DNA of 64,000 nucleotides. It comes from Blastococcus sp. CT_GayMR19 (GTDB lineage: Bacteria; Actinomycetota; Actinomycetes; Mycobacteriales; Geodermatophilaceae). Below, one piece after another: positions 41,953 through 51,616 of this stretch. The position numbers and the translations under genes are program-made. The notes beneath the pieces are model-generated. The model searched no databases, was not told where the DNA came from, and was given only the letters and a program-made list of their open reading frames with translations. The stretch spans positions 248,001 through 312,000 of the forward strand of contig NZ_SPQL01000003.1 in assembly GCF_004570385.1 (NCBI RefSeq), read 5' to 3'. Every line of letters begins with the position of its first letter. Position 1 is the first letter of the stretch.

Positions 41953-42870
41953 GTGAGCGAGGCCGGGCGGGGCGCGCGCGTCCGTCGCCGCCGGGCGGCC
42001 CGCGACCCGCAGGCGACGATGACGCTCGTCGCGCATCTCACCGAGCTCCGCAACCGCATCGCCAAGGCGCTGGTGGCGCTGCTCGTCGCCACCGCGGTCG
42101 CTTTCTGGTGGTACGAGCACGGCCTGGGTGAGTTCATCCGCGCCCCGTACTGCGGCCTCGACGCCGACCTCCGCTTCGGCGACGGCGACACCGGCTGCGG
42201 TCTGCTCATCACCGACGTCTTCGGCGGCGTCTTCATCCGGCTCAAGGTCGCCTTCCTGGCCGGGGCGGTGCTGTCGGCGCCGTTCTGGCTGTGGCAGCTC
42301 TGGGCGTTCATCACGCCGGGGCTGAAGCGCAACGAGAAGCGCTACGGCATCGGGTTCGTCGCCGTCTCCAGCCTGCTGTTCGCGCTCGGGGCGGTGCTCG
42401 CCTACGTCTCCCTGTCCGCCGGCCTGGAGCTGCTGCTCTCCCTCGCCGGTGACGGCGTCGTCGTCGCCCTCACCGCGCAGGACTACATCGGCTTCGTGCT
42501 CTCGCTGCTCATCGCCTTCGGGGTCAGCTTCGAGGTGCCGCTGGTCGCGGTCGCGCTCAACCTCGTCGGCGTCCTGAGCTACGAGGTGCTCAGCCGCAGC
42601 CGGCGCTGGATCTTCTTCCTCACCTTCGTCTTCGCCGCCTTCGTGACGCCGACGCAGGACCCGTTCACCATGCTGCTGATGGCGGGCCCGATGGTCGTGC
42701 TGTTCGAGGGCGCCATCCAGATCGCCCGCGTCGTGGACAAGCGGCGGGCCCGGCGGGAGGCCGCCGAGGCCTTTCCCGGTGTCGGCGAGGACGAGCCGTC
42801 GCAGATCGACACGGCCCCGTCCCCGCTGGACACGCGCCCGTCGCCGCTCGACTCCACGACCCGCGGCTGA
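41953..42870 (+). CDS. tatC: Sec-independent protein translocase TatC
   Basis: Signal-peptide receptor of the Tat pathway, 305 residues with six membrane helices. The N-terminal MTLVAHLTELRNRI is the twin-arginine binding signature and QLWAFITPGLKRNEKRY follows helix 2. The GTG at 41953 gives a short Arg-rich lead; C-terminal tail is low-complexity (SPLDTRPSPLDS). It follows tatA and runs into a lipid kinase gene 6 bases later. Confidence 0.94.
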   Translation: MSEAGRGARVRRRRAARDPQATMTLVAHLTELRNRIAKALVALLVATAVAFWWYEHGLGEFIRAPYCGLDADLRFGDGDTGCGLLITDVFGGVFIRLKVAFLAGAVLSAPFWLWQLWAFITPGLKRNEKRYGIGFVAVSSLLFALGAVLAYVSLSAGLELLLSLAGDGVVVALTAQDYIGFVLSLLIAFGVSFEVPLVAVALNLVGVLSYEVLSRSRRWIFFLTFVFAAFVTPTQDPFTMLLMAGPMVVLFEGAIQIARVVDKRRARREAAEAFPGVGEDEPSQIDTAPSPLDTRPSPLDSTTRG

Positions 42871-42876
42871 GGCCGC

Positions 42877-43764
42877 GTGGATGTCGCCGTCCTGATCAGC
42901 CCTGCCGCGGGCCGCGGCCGCGCCCGCGCGCTCTCCCGCGCGGTGCTCGAGACCCTCCGTGCCGGCGGGCTCGAGCCGCAGGTCCTGCCGGCCACCACCG
43001 GCGCCGAGGCCGAGCGGCAGGCCGCCGAGGCGGTCGCCGCGGGAACGGGCGCGGTGGTCGCGGTGGGTGGCGACGGCGCGGCCCACGCGGCGCTCCAGGC
43101 GGTCGCCGGGACGACGACGCCGTTGGCCGTCGTCCCCGCCGGAACGGGCAACGACCTCGCGCTCGCGCTGGGGGTCCCGCAGGGCGCGGTCGCCGCCGCC
43201 CGTGCGGTGGCCGAGGACCTGGGAGCCGGGGACGTCCGCACCGTCGACGCCGGCCGGACCGGCGACCGGTGGTGGGCGACGGTGCTGTGCTGCGGCTTCG
43301 ACTCCGCCGTCACCGACCGCGCCAACCGGCTGCGCTGGCCCCGCGGCCGCCGGCGGTACGACGTGGCGATCCTCGCCGAGCTGGCCGCGCTGCGGCCCCG
43401 GCGGCTCACCCTCGTGCTGGACGGCGAGACCAGCACCGTCCCCGTCACGCTCGTCGCCGTCGGCAACACGTCCTGGTACGGCGGCGGGATGAAGGTCTGC
43501 CCGGGCGCCGACCCGGCCGACGGGCTGTTCGACGTCACCGTCGTCGGTCCGCTGACCCGGCTCGAGCTGGTCCGCCAGCGACCGAGGCTCACCGCCGGCA
43601 CGCACGTCGAGAACGCCGCCGTGACGGTGCACCGGGCGGCGCGGGTCGAGCTGTCCTCACCCGGGGTGACCACGTACGCGGACGGCGAGCTCGTGGCGCC
43701 GCTGCCCGCGGTGGCCGAGTGCGTGCCCGGCGCACTGCGGATCGTCGGCACCGGCCGCGCCTGA
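42877..43764 (+). CDS. Diacylglycerol/lipid kinase (YegS/DAGK family)
   Basis: Predicted ATP-dependent lipid kinase of 295 residues. The conserved VVAVGGDGAAH and VVPAGTGNDLALALG motifs of the DAGK catalytic domain are intact (near residues 63 and 88), as is a later GNTSWYGGGMKVCPGA. Substrate could be diacylglycerol, phosphatidylinositol or a sphingoid base. The GTG at 42877 is 6 bases after tatC, so it is probably in that operon. Confidence 0.87.
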   Translation: MDVAVLISPAAGRGRARALSRAVLETLRAGGLEPQVLPATTGAEAERQAAEAVAAGTGAVVAVGGDGAAHAALQAVAGTTTPLAVVPAGTGNDLALALGVPQGAVAAARAVAEDLGAGDVRTVDAGRTGDRWWATVLCCGFDSAVTDRANRLRWPRGRRRYDVAILAELAALRPRRLTLVLDGETSTVPVTLVAVGNTSWYGGGMKVCPGADPADGLFDVTVVGPLTRLELVRQRPRLTAGTHVENAAVTVHRAARVELSSPGVTTYADGELVAPLPAVAECVPGALRIVGTGRA

Positions 43765-43801
43765 CGCGCTCCCGCCGTCCGGGTCTGAGGTGCCCGCCCG
43801 G

Positions 43802-43855
43802 CCGTCGGAGCCGCCGCACAACCGCGGGAACCGCCGAGCACGGTGGCTCCGGCGG
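43802..43855. terminator. Imperfect long hairpin between kinase and helicase genes
   Basis: Two 15-base arms (43802-43816 and 43841-43855) pair with two mismatches around a 24-base loop in the 186-base gap before helY. It could end the tat-kinase transcript. Confidence 0.4.
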
Positions 43856-43950
43856 TAGCAGGGCGGCTCTCGCGATCATCAGGGTGGGGCCGTCGGACGC
43901 TGCGGTGGGTCAGCCGCGCCGTTCGGGGTGCCCGCGCCTAACGTGGAGGC

Positions 43951-46791
43951 ATGGCCAGCCCTGCTGAGCGGTACGCCGCCGCCCGGCGCCGGACCGCCCA
44001 TCCCACGCTGTCCGGCTTCGCCGCCGAGCTCGGTTTCACCCTGGACCCGTTCCAGGTCGAGGCCTGCGAGGCGCTCGACGAGGGCTCCGGCGTCCTGGTC
44101 TGCGCCCCGACCGGCGCGGGGAAGACGGTGGTCGGCGAGTTCGCCGTCCACAAGGCCCTGTCCGAGGGGCGCAAGGCGTTCTACACGACGCCGATCAAGG
44201 CGCTGTCCAACCAGAAGTTCGCCGACCTCGTCGAGCGGTACGGCCCGGACAAGGTCGGCCTGCTCACCGGCGACAACGCCATCAACGGGAACGCGCCCGT
44301 GGTCGTGATGACCACCGAGGTGCTGCGCAACATGCTCTACGCCGAGTCGCCGGCGATCGACGGCCTCGGCTACGTCGTCATGGACGAGGTGCACTACCTG
44401 GCCGACCGGTTCCGCGGCGCGGTCTGGGAGGAGGTGATCATCCACCTCCCGCAGTCGGTCACCCTGGTCTCGCTCTCGGCGACGGTCAGCAACGCCGAGG
44501 AGTTCGGCGAGTGGCTGGTCACCGTGCGCGGCCACACGAAGGTCGTGGTCAGCGAGGTGCGGCCGGTGCCGCTGTGGCAGCACATGCTGGTCGGCAACCG
44601 CGTCTTCGACATGTTCGCGCTGCGGCCCGCCGCCCATGCCGGCGACCTGGAGGACACCCCGCGGGGACGGTCCACCCGCGAGCGCGGCGCGTCCGTCGTC
44701 GACCCCGAGCTGGTCCGGCACGTCCGCGAGTACGAGCGGCGGATCGACAGCTGGGGTGGCGGGGGACCGCGCGGCCGGGACGCCAACCACCGGCCGCGGT
44801 ACCGCCCGCCGGCCCGCTCCGACATCGTCGAGCGGCTGGACCGCGCCGGTCTGCTCCCCGCGATCACCTTCGTCTTCAGCCGCAACGGCTGCGACGCCGC
44901 CGTCCACCAGTGCCTGCTCGCGGGGTTGCGGCTCACCGGGGAGGACGAGCGGGCGCAGATCGCCGAGATCATCGACCGGCGCACCGGCTCGCTGCCGGAG
45001 GAGGACCTGCACGTCCTCGGCTTCTGGGAGTGGCGGGAGGGCCTGCTGGCCGGCCTCGCCGCGCACCACGCGGGGCTGGTGCCGGCGTTCAAGGAGACCG
45101 TCGAGGAGTGCTTCGTGCGCGGCCTGGTGAAGGCCGTGTTCGCCACCGAGACGCTGGCGCTGGGCATCAACATGCCGGCCCGCAGCGTCGTCCTCGAGCG
45201 GCTGGTGAAGTGGAACGGCGAGGCGCACGTCGACGTGACGCCGGGGGAGTACACCCAGCTCACCGGCCGGGCCGGGCGCCGTGGGATCGACGTGGAGGGC
45301 CACGCCGTCGTCGTGTGGGCGCCCGGCGTCGACCCCGCCGCCGTCGCGGGGCTGGCCAGCACCCGCACCTTCCCGCTGCGCTCCTCGTTCCGGCCGAGTT
45401 ACAACATGGCGGTCAACCTGGTGAGCTCCTTCGGCCGCGCCCGCGCGCGGGAGCTGCTCGCCTCGTCGTTCGCCCAGTTCCAGACCGACCGGTCCGTCGT
45501 CGGACTCGCCCGGGCCGCCGCCGGGCACGAGCACGAGGCCGAGCGGGCGGCCGCCGAGATGCACTCCGACCGGGGGGACGTCGGCGAGTACGCCCAGCTG
45601 CGGCAGCAGATCGCGGAGCGGGAGAAGGAGCTGTCCCGCGACTCGCAGGCCAAGCGCCGGATCGAGGCGGCCGAGGCGCTGGCCGCGCTCCGCCCGGGGG
45701 ACGTGATCCGCGTGCCCGCGGGCAGGCGCCAGGGGCTCGCCGTCGTGCTGGACCCCGGCATCACCGACCTCGCCGAGCCGCGGCCGCTGGTGCTCACCGA
45801 GGACAAGTGGGCCGGCCGGCTGAGCTCGGTCGACTTCCCGAGCCCGGTCAGCTCGCTCGCCCGCATGCGGGTGCCCAAGAACTTCAACCACCGCAGCCCC
45901 CACGCGCGCCGGGACCTCGCGTCGACGCTGCGCAACGCCCGCGTGGAGAACGAGCTCGGTGCCCGCCGGATCAAGCACCGTTCCGCGGCCGCGGACGATC
46001 CGGTGCTCGAGGACCTGCGGCGCGCGCTGCGGGCCCACCCCGTGCACGCCCTGCCCGACCGGGAGGAGCGCGTCCGGGGGGCCGACCGGTGGCTCCGGTC
46101 GGTGCGGGAGGCCGCCGCGCTCCAGCGGAAGATGACCGAGCGCACCGGGTCCCTGACCAGGCAGTTCGACGCCACCTGCGACGTCCTCGAGGAGCTGGGC
46201 TATCTGGTGCCGGAGGCGGCGCCGCTCGTCCCCGCCGACACCGGGGTGATGGGCGCCGCGGACGACGTCCCCGTGGTCACCGACGACGGCCGGCGGCTGG
46301 CTCGCATCTGGTCGGAGGCCGACCTCCTGGTCGCGGAGTGCCTCCGGGCGGGGGTGTGGCGGGGACTGACGCCGCCCGAGCTGGCGGCCGTCGTCTCCAC
46401 GGTGGTGTTCGAGGCCCGGCGGGAGAGCCCCGCGCTGCCCGCCGTACCGGCCGGGAAGGTCGCCGCCGGCATCGCCGAGATGCGGCGGATCCGCGCCCGG
46501 CTCCAGGAGGTCGAGGGCGATCACGGCGTCCGCATCACCCGCGACCTGGACCTCGGGTTCGCCTGGGCCGCCTACCGCTGGGCCGACGGGCAGGCCCTGG
46601 ACCGGGTGCTGGCCGGCGCGGAGCAGGCCGGTACCGAGCTCACCGGGGGCGACTTCGTCCGGTGGACGCGGCAGCTGATCGACCTCCTGGATCAGCTCGC
46701 CAAGGTGGCGGAGGACCCGGTGGCGAACGTCGCGCGCGCCGCTGTCGGCCGGGTGCGCCGAGGTGTGGTCGCCGTGGCGGTGAGCGGCTGA
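43951..46791 (+). CDS. helY: Ski2/Mtr4-like DEVH-box RNA helicase HelY
   Basis: Large helicase of 946 residues resembling mycobacterial HelY. The Walker A APTGAGKT is near residue 52, DEVH box near 145, SATV near 172; helicase C motifs HHAGLVPAFKETVE and QLTGRAGRRGID are intact. A long C-terminal helical domain (DSHCT-like) ends it. TAACGT lies six bases before the ATG; the GGAGG at 43945-43949 is too close to work as a Shine-Dalgarno, which supports a leaderless mRNA. Confidence 0.93.
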   Translation: MASPAERYAAARRRTAHPTLSGFAAELGFTLDPFQVEACEALDEGSGVLVCAPTGAGKTVVGEFAVHKALSEGRKAFYTTPIKALSNQKFADLVERYGPDKVGLLTGDNAINGNAPVVVMTTEVLRNMLYAESPAIDGLGYVVMDEVHYLADRFRGAVWEEVIIHLPQSVTLVSLSATVSNAEEFGEWLVTVRGHTKVVVSEVRPVPLWQHMLVGNRVFDMFALRPAAHAGDLEDTPRGRSTRERGASVVDPELVRHVREYERRIDSWGGGGPRGRDANHRPRYRPPARSDIVERLDRAGLLPAITFVFSRNGCDAAVHQCLLAGLRLTGEDERAQIAEIIDRRTGSLPEEDLHVLGFWEWREGLLAGLAAHHAGLVPAFKETVEECFVRGLVKAVFATETLALGINMPARSVVLERLVKWNGEAHVDVTPGEYTQLTGRAGRRGIDVEGHAVVVWAPGVDPAAVAGLASTRTFPLRSSFRPSYNMAVNLVSSFGRARARELLASSFAQFQTDRSVVGLARAAAGHEHEAERAAAEMHSDRGDVGEYAQLRQQIAEREKELSRDSQAKRRIEAAEALAALRPGDVIRVPAGRRQGLAVVLDPGITDLAEPRPLVLTEDKWAGRLSSVDFPSPVSSLARMRVPKNFNHRSPHARRDLASTLRNARVENELGARRIKHRSAAADDPVLEDLRRALRAHPVHALPDREERVRGADRWLRSVREAAALQRKMTERTGSLTRQFDATCDVLEELGYLVPEAAPLVPADTGVMGAADDVPVVTDDGRRLARIWSEADLLVAECLRAGVWRGLTPPELAAVVSTVVFEARRESPALPAVPAGKVAAGIAEMRRIRARLQEVEGDHGVRITRDLDLGFAWAAYRWADGQALDRVLAGAEQAGTELTGGDFVRWTRQLIDLLDQLAKVAEDPVANVARAAVGRVRRGVVAVAVSG

Positions 46792-46888
46792 CCAGCGATT
46801 CGCCGAGCGCGGCGGCCGGCCCGGGTGAGGCACAATTCTCCCGCACGCGGCCCGAGGTCGTGGGCAGGGGCCGGACCGGGGAGCAACG

Positions 46889-47674
46889 ATGACCAACCCG
46901 CCGCAGGACGGCGACGAGCGGGATGCCGGTACCGACCCGTCGCAGACCGATCCCGACCAGATGCTCACCCAGCCGGTGCAGCCCTACGTGCGGCCGCCGG
47001 CGTCCCCTGATGAGCCCGGCCCCCAGCAGCCGCACGGGTCCACCGCGGCGGGCCCGCCGCCGGGCTACGGTCCGCCACCGCAGTACCGCTCGCCGACCCA
47101 GCAGCAACCCTGGCAGCCGGGCTCCGGGCAGTACGGCCAGCCCGGCTACGGCCAGCCCGGCTACGGCCAGCCCGGCTACGGCCAGCCGGGATCAGGCCAG
47201 CCCGGCTACGGACCGCCCCCGTACGGCTCCCAGCCCCCGTACGGCCAGCCCGGCTACGGGCAGCCCGGCTTGGGACAGCCCGGCTACGGCCCGCCGCCCC
47301 AGCCGTATCCGCCGCAGCAGTACGGACCGCCCGGGCAGTACGCGCCCTGGTCCGGTGCGACCCAGGCGAAGAAGTCGAGACTCCGGCTCGTCCTGGGCCT
47401 GGTCACCCTGGCGCTGCTGCTCGTCCTCGCGGTCGTGCTCGCCGATCTCCTGGGCCCGACGGTGCTGGACCGGGCAGCCGTCGAACGCGACGTCGCCGCG
47501 CAGTTCGAGGAGGAGTACGACGTGTCCATCGAGCTGACCTGCCGCGACCAGATGCGGGTCGAGACCGGTGCGACCTACCGGTGCACGGGGGTGACCTCCG
47601 CCAACGAGGAGGTGACCCTGCAAATCACGATCACCGACGAGAACTTCGCCGAGTACTCGTGGACCGAGCCCTGA
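46889..47674 (+). CDS. DUF4333 membrane protein with GYGQP repeats
   Basis: Protein of 261 residues. The first ~145 are Pro/Gly/Gln/Tyr-rich and cytosolic, with near-perfect GQPGY repeats at about residues 80-125. One membrane helix (~168-190) follows, then a C-terminal DUF4333 domain with two Cys ([15 protein letters not shown]) likely joined by a disulfide outside. The gene order helY-DUF4333-exonuclease matches mycobacteria by recall. It converges on the exonuclease with no spacing. Confidence 0.85.
   Translation: MTNPPQDGDERDAGTDPSQTDPDQMLTQPVQPYVRPPASPDEPGPQQPHGSTAAGPPPGYGPPPQYRSPTQQQPWQPGSGQYGQPGYGQPGYGQPGYGQPGSGQPGYGPPPYGSQPPYGQPGYGQPGLGQPGYGPPPQPYPPQQYGPPGQYAPWSGATQAKKSRLRLVLGLVTLALLLVLAVVLADLLGPTVLDRAAVERDVAAQFEEEYDVSIELTCRDQMRVETGATYRCTGVTSANEEVTLQITITDENFAEYSWTEP
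47132..47210. repeat. 15-base tandem repeats encoding YGQPG
   Basis: Four to five copies of a TACGGCCAGCCCGGC unit, nearly identical at DNA level, inside the DUF4333 gene. Identity at synonymous positions suggests recent expansion. Confidence 0.75.
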
Positions 47675-48592
47675 TCAGCCGAGGGCGTCGGACGCCCAGC
47701 CCAGGGCAGCACCCAGCCGGCTGAGCGAGGACTCCAGGCCGTGCGCCGCAGCCAGGCCGGCGAGCGCGGCGGGATCCGCCGGGGTCCGGGGGAGGGCGCC
47801 CTCGATCGGCGGCAGATCGATCCCGCAGGCAACGGCCACGACCACGGGTGCGGCGTCGAGGTAGTCGCCGGCGGCGTGCATCTTCTTCAGCACGGCCGCG
47901 GTCAGCGGTGGGCTGGGGACGACGGTCCGCGCCACCGCCGTCCGGATCCCGGCCAGGTCGCCGAAGGAGTTGATCAGCGCCGCCGCCGTCTTGGCGCCGA
48001 CCCCCGAGACACCGGGCAGGCCATCGCTCGGATCACCGCGCAGCACGGCGAAGTCGGCGTACGCCCGGCCCGGGATGCCGTACTTGGCGGTGACGGCGGC
48101 CTCGTCGACGAGCTCGATGTCGCCGATCCCGCGGGCGGTGTAGAGCACCCGGATGCCGCGGGCGTCGTCGACCAGCTGGAAGAGGTCCCGGTCGCCGGTG
48201 ACGATGTCGACCGGCCCCGACGCCCGGGTGGCCAGCGTGCCGATGATGTCGTCGGCCTCGTAGCCGGGGGCGCCGACGCGATCGATGCCCGCGGCGGCCA
48301 GCACGTCGACGAGGATCGGCACCTGCGGGCTCAGCTCGTCAGGCACCTCCTCACCCCCCTCGGGGGCGACCCGGTGCGCCTTGTACGAGGGCAGCGCGTC
48401 CACGCGGAAGGCCGGCCGCCAGTCGTCGTCCCAGCAGGCGACCAGCCGGTCGGGTCCGTGCGTGGTCAGCAGCCGCGCCGTCATGTCGAGGAAGCCGCGG
48501 ACGGCGTTGATCGGCCGCCCGTCCGGCGTCGTGACGCTCGTCGGTACGCCGTAGAAGGCCCGGAAGTAGAGCGAGGCGGCGTCCAGCAGCAT
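47675..48592 (-). CDS. 5'-3' exonuclease (FEN/PolI N-terminal-like)
   Basis: Stand-alone 5'-3' exonuclease of 305 residues (308 if started at 48601), like the N-terminal domain of DNA polymerase I. The acidic metal ligands appear in MLLDAASLYFRAFYG, VACWDDDWRPAFR, GYEADDIIGTLA and DIVTGDRDLFQLV; a helix-hairpin-helix LPGVSGVGAKTAAALI binds DNA. It likely removes flaps or RNA primers. Divergent from the M24 peptidase gene. Confidence 0.9.
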   Translation of the reverse strand: MLLDAASLYFRAFYGVPTSVTTPDGRPINAVRGFLDMTARLLTTHGPDRLVACWDDDWRPAFRVDALPSYKAHRVAPEGGEEVPDELSPQVPILVDVLAAAGIDRVGAPGYEADDIIGTLATRASGPVDIVTGDRDLFQLVDDARGIRVLYTARGIGDIELVDEAAVTAKYGIPGRAYADFAVLRGDPSDGLPGVSGVGAKTAAALINSFGDLAGIRTAVARTVVPSPPLTAAVLKKMHAAGDYLDAAPVVVAVACGIDLPPIEGALPRTPADPAALAGLAAAHGLESSLSRLGAALGWASDALG

Positions 48593-48668
48593 GGTGACCA
48601 CGTCCGCGGACGGTAGCGGTCGGGTTCCGGTCTCGGAGATCGGCGGTCCCCGTGGCTACTCTGCGCAT

Positions 48669-49817
48669 GTGGTGACCGCGACCTCCTCGACCGACGCGCT
48701 CGTGACGATCGACCGGGTGCACGCCGCGCGGGACCTCGCGGACGACGCCGGGGTGGACCTGCTCGTGCTGACGCCGGGCTCCGATCTGCGCTACCTCTCG
48801 GGCTACAACGCGCATGCGATGGAGCGGCTGACGGCCCTGGCCGTGCCGCGGTCCGGCGAGCCGTTCCTGGTGGTGCCCCGCCTGGAGGCACCGATGGTGG
48901 ACGCCGGTCCGGCCGGCGGGCTGGGCCTCGAGGTGCTGGCGTGGGACGAGACCGACGATCCCTTCGCGCTGCTCGCCGGCGCCGCGACCGCGCGCCTCGG
49001 GACCGCCCCCGTGCGGGTCGGCGTCGGTGCCCGCACGTGGGCGGAGCACGCACTGGGGGTGCAGCGGGCGCTGCCGGGCTCGGCGCTGGAGCTCGCCAGC
49101 CCCGTGCTCGACCGGCTGCGGATGGTCAAGTCGGCGGCGGAGATCGAGGAGCTCGCCGCTGCCGGGGCCGCCATCGACCGGGTGCACGCCCGGATGGGGG
49201 AGTGGCTGCGGGTCGGCCGCACCGAGGCCGAGGTCGGTGCCGACATCGCCGCGGCGATCCTCGCGGAAGGGCACGTCGGCGTGGACTTCACGATCGTGGG
49301 TTCGGGGCCGAACGGGGCCAGCCCGCACCACGAGCTGTCGGGGCGCACGATCGGAGCCGGTGACCTCGTCGTCGTCGACATCGGCGGCGAGACCGCGACC
49401 GGTTACCGCTCGGACTGCACCCGCACCTACGTCGTCGGCGGCGCCGCCGACGCCGAGGTGGCCGAGTGGTACGCCGTCCTCCGGGCCGCGCAGGAGGCCG
49501 CGACCGCGGCGGTCCGCCCCGGCGTGACGGCGCAGGAGATCGACGCCGCGGCGAGGACCGTCATCGACGACGCCGGCTGGGGTGAGCACTTCATCCACCG
49601 CACCGGGCACGGCATCGGCCTGGACACCCACGAGGCGCCCTACATCGTCGCGGGCAACGACCTGCCGCTGGTGCCGGGCATCGCCTTCTCGGTCGAGCCG
49701 GGGATCTACCTGGCCGGTCGCTGCGGCGCCCGCATCGAGGACATCGTCGTCTGCACCGAGGACGGCGTCCGCACGCTCAACGACGGTCCCCGTGAACTCG
49801 CCGAGCTCGCCGGCTGA
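48669..49817 (+). CDS. M24 family Xaa-Pro peptidase (PepQ/PepE-like)
   Basis: Dinuclear-metal peptidase of 382 residues, probably cleaving Xaa-Pro dipeptides. Metal ligands: Asp in VVVDIGG, Asp in YRSDCTRTY, His in HRTGHGIGLDTHE, Glu in SVEPGIYL, Glu in ARIEDIVV. A TACTCT box lies six bases before the GTG at 48669, preferred over the in-frame upstream start at 48591. The downstream Lrp gene overlaps its end by 26 bases. Confidence 0.9.
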   Translation: MVTATSSTDALVTIDRVHAARDLADDAGVDLLVLTPGSDLRYLSGYNAHAMERLTALAVPRSGEPFLVVPRLEAPMVDAGPAGGLGLEVLAWDETDDPFALLAGAATARLGTAPVRVGVGARTWAEHALGVQRALPGSALELASPVLDRLRMVKSAAEIEELAAAGAAIDRVHARMGEWLRVGRTEAEVGADIAAAILAEGHVGVDFTIVGSGPNGASPHHELSGRTIGAGDLVVVDIGGETATGYRSDCTRTYVVGGAADAEVAEWYAVLRAAQEAATAAVRPGVTAQEIDAAARTVIDDAGWGEHFIHRTGHGIGLDTHEAPYIVAGNDLPLVPGIAFSVEPGIYLAGRCGARIEDIVVCTEDGVRTLNDGPRELAELAG

Positions 49818-50274
49818 GCCGGGCGCCGGCGGGGCCTCCGCCGACGTCGACCGCGCGCTGCTGGCCGCGCTGTCCCGGGACGGCCGCGCCAGCTACACCG
49901 ACCTGGCCGAGCGGGTCGGGCTGTCGGTGTCGGCCGTCCACCAGCGGGTGCGGCGGCTGGAGCAGCGCGGCCTGATCACCGGGTACCGGGCGACGCTGGA
50001 CGCGAAGGTGCTCGGGCTGCCGTTGACGGCATTCGTCTCGATCACGCCGATCGACGTCGCCCAGCCCGACGACGCGCCCAAACGCCTGGCCCACCTGAGC
50101 GCGATCGAGGCCTGCCACTCGGTCGCGGGGATCGAGAGCTACATCCTCAAGGTGCGGGTCGCCTCGCCCGACGCCCTGGAGCACCTGCTGCAGGAGATCC
50201 GGGCGGCCGCCAACGTCACCACCCGGACGACGGTCGTCCTCTCGACCTTCTACGAGGACCGACCCCCGATCTGA
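49792..50274 (+). CDS. Lrp/AsnC family transcriptional regulator
   Basis: Feast/famine regulator of 160 residues. The helix-turn-helix is DLAERVGLSVSAVHQRVRRL (residues ~36-55) and the RAM ligand-binding domain follows, with IEACHSVAGIESYILKVRV. The only plausible start is GTG 49792, inside the end of the peptidase gene, so the two are coupled. Lrp-type proteins usually sense amino acids, which fits a peptidase partner. Confidence 0.85.
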   Translation: MNSPSSPAEPGAGGASADVDRALLAALSRDGRASYTDLAERVGLSVSAVHQRVRRLEQRGLITGYRATLDAKVLGLPLTAFVSITPIDVAQPDDAPKRLAHLSAIEACHSVAGIESYILKVRVASPDALEHLLQEIRAAANVTTRTTVVLSTFYEDRPPI

Positions 50275-50323
50275 TCCGTCGGCGGCAGTGGACACCGCGT
50301 CGAACATGTGTTCGGATTGCCGC

Positions 50324-51460
50324 ATGCGATGGGAGGCGCAACGTCTGGATCTGGAGGATCCGTCGGCGCTGCCCGGGATGCCGAGCATCCGCGGACTGCT
50401 CCGCAGCATCCAGGTGCCCGAGTTCCCCGGACTGACCTTCCACGAGGTGCGGTCCCGAAGTGCGCTGAACCACGTGCCCGGCGAATCGGCGATGCCTTTT
50501 CCGTGGACCATCAACCCATATCGAGGCTGCAGTCATTCGTGTGTGTACTGCTTCGCTCGCCGCACTCATGAATGGCTCGAGTTCGATTCAGGTCGCGACT
50601 TCGACTCGCAGATCGTCGTCAAGACGAACCTGGTCGACGTGCTCCAGAGGGAACTGGCCCGGCCCTCGTGGAAGCGCGAGCACGTCGCCCTGGGCACGAA
50701 CACCGACCCGTACCAGCGGGCCGAGGGCCGCTACAAGCTGATGCCCGGTGTGATCCGGGCGCTGGCCGACTCCGGCACACCGTTCTCGATCCTCACCAAG
50801 GGCACGCTGCTGCGCCGCGACATCCCGCTGCTCGTCGAGGCGGCACGGCAGGTTCCGGTCGGCCTGGGGGTCTCGATGGCGATCTGGGACGACGCCCTGC
50901 ATTCCGCCCTCGAGCCGGGTGTTCCGACGCCCCGGGCCCGGTTGGACCTCGTCCGGGCGATCACGGACGCCGGGCTCCCGTGCGGCGTGTTCCTCGCACC
51001 CGTGCTCCCCGGACTGACCGATGCGACGGCGCACCTGGACGCCGCTCTCGGAGCGATCGCCGCGGCCGGCGCCACTGGCGTGACGGTCATCCCGCTCCAC
51101 CTGCGTCCCGGAGCCCGCGAGTGGTTCATGGCGTGGCTGCGCGATGCCCATCCCGAGCTGGTGCCGCGCTACGAGCAGCTCTACGCCCGGCGGGCCTACG
51201 TGCCGGCCGAGTACCGCACCTGGCTGCAGCAGCGGGTCGCGCCGCTGCTCCGCACGCACGGCCTTGACCGGCAGTCCGGTGGCTCCGCCCGAGGAGCGAC
51301 GGACGCGATCGCCACGGGCGTGCCCGGCGACGAGGAGGTCGGCTTCCCCGCCGGCAGCCTGCCGATCGGCGGCATGGCCGGCGTGCGACCCAGGGCAGAA
51401 CAGGTGTCGGTCCGCGGCGCGGCGCCTGTCGACCCCTGGGAGCAGCTGTCCCTGCTCTGA
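50324..51460 (+). CDS. Radical SAM protein, Rv2578c family
   Basis: Radical SAM enzyme of 378 residues with the 4Fe-4S motif in GCSHSCVYCFAR (CxxxCxxC). Conserved features of the Rv2578c/SplB-like group are NPYRGC, LGTNTDPYQRAEGRY and ILTKGTLLRRD. The reaction is unknown; spore photoproduct lyase-like chemistry is only a relative. The ATG at 50324 matches the family N-terminus (MRWEAQRLD). An extension to 50288 would add a CSDC motif but is unlike the family. Confidence 0.85.
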   Translation: MRWEAQRLDLEDPSALPGMPSIRGLLRSIQVPEFPGLTFHEVRSRSALNHVPGESAMPFPWTINPYRGCSHSCVYCFARRTHEWLEFDSGRDFDSQIVVKTNLVDVLQRELARPSWKREHVALGTNTDPYQRAEGRYKLMPGVIRALADSGTPFSILTKGTLLRRDIPLLVEAARQVPVGLGVSMAIWDDALHSALEPGVPTPRARLDLVRAITDAGLPCGVFLAPVLPGLTDATAHLDAALGAIAAAGATGVTVIPLHLRPGAREWFMAWLRDAHPELVPRYEQLYARRAYVPAEYRTWLQQRVAPLLRTHGLDRQSGGSARGATDAIATGVPGDEEVGFPAGSLPIGGMAGVRPRAEQVSVRGAAPVDPWEQLSLL

Positions 51461-51616
51461 CCCCTGACGGCGACGGTGAGATGCGGGCCATCGCCCGATG
51501 CGCGTCCACCGGCACGCGGCACTGCTCCGGCATCATGGCTCGTGTGGTGAGGATGGACGAGCCCCGGCCGTCCCGCGGCGCATGGTCCGGGTGACGCCGG
51601 CGCGAGGCGGCCCACC

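Noticed and set aside
43879-46968. 1029-codon open frame on the minus strand
   Set aside because: Antisense shadow of helY, with no recognisable motifs and biased composition.
47132-47210. CRISPR-like repeats
   Set aside because: The 15-base repeats have no spacers and are in-frame codons of the GYGQP tail.
50288-50323. N-terminal CSDC extension of the radical SAM protein
   Set aside because: The family N-terminus begins at MRWEAQ; the extra codons are probably leader sequence.
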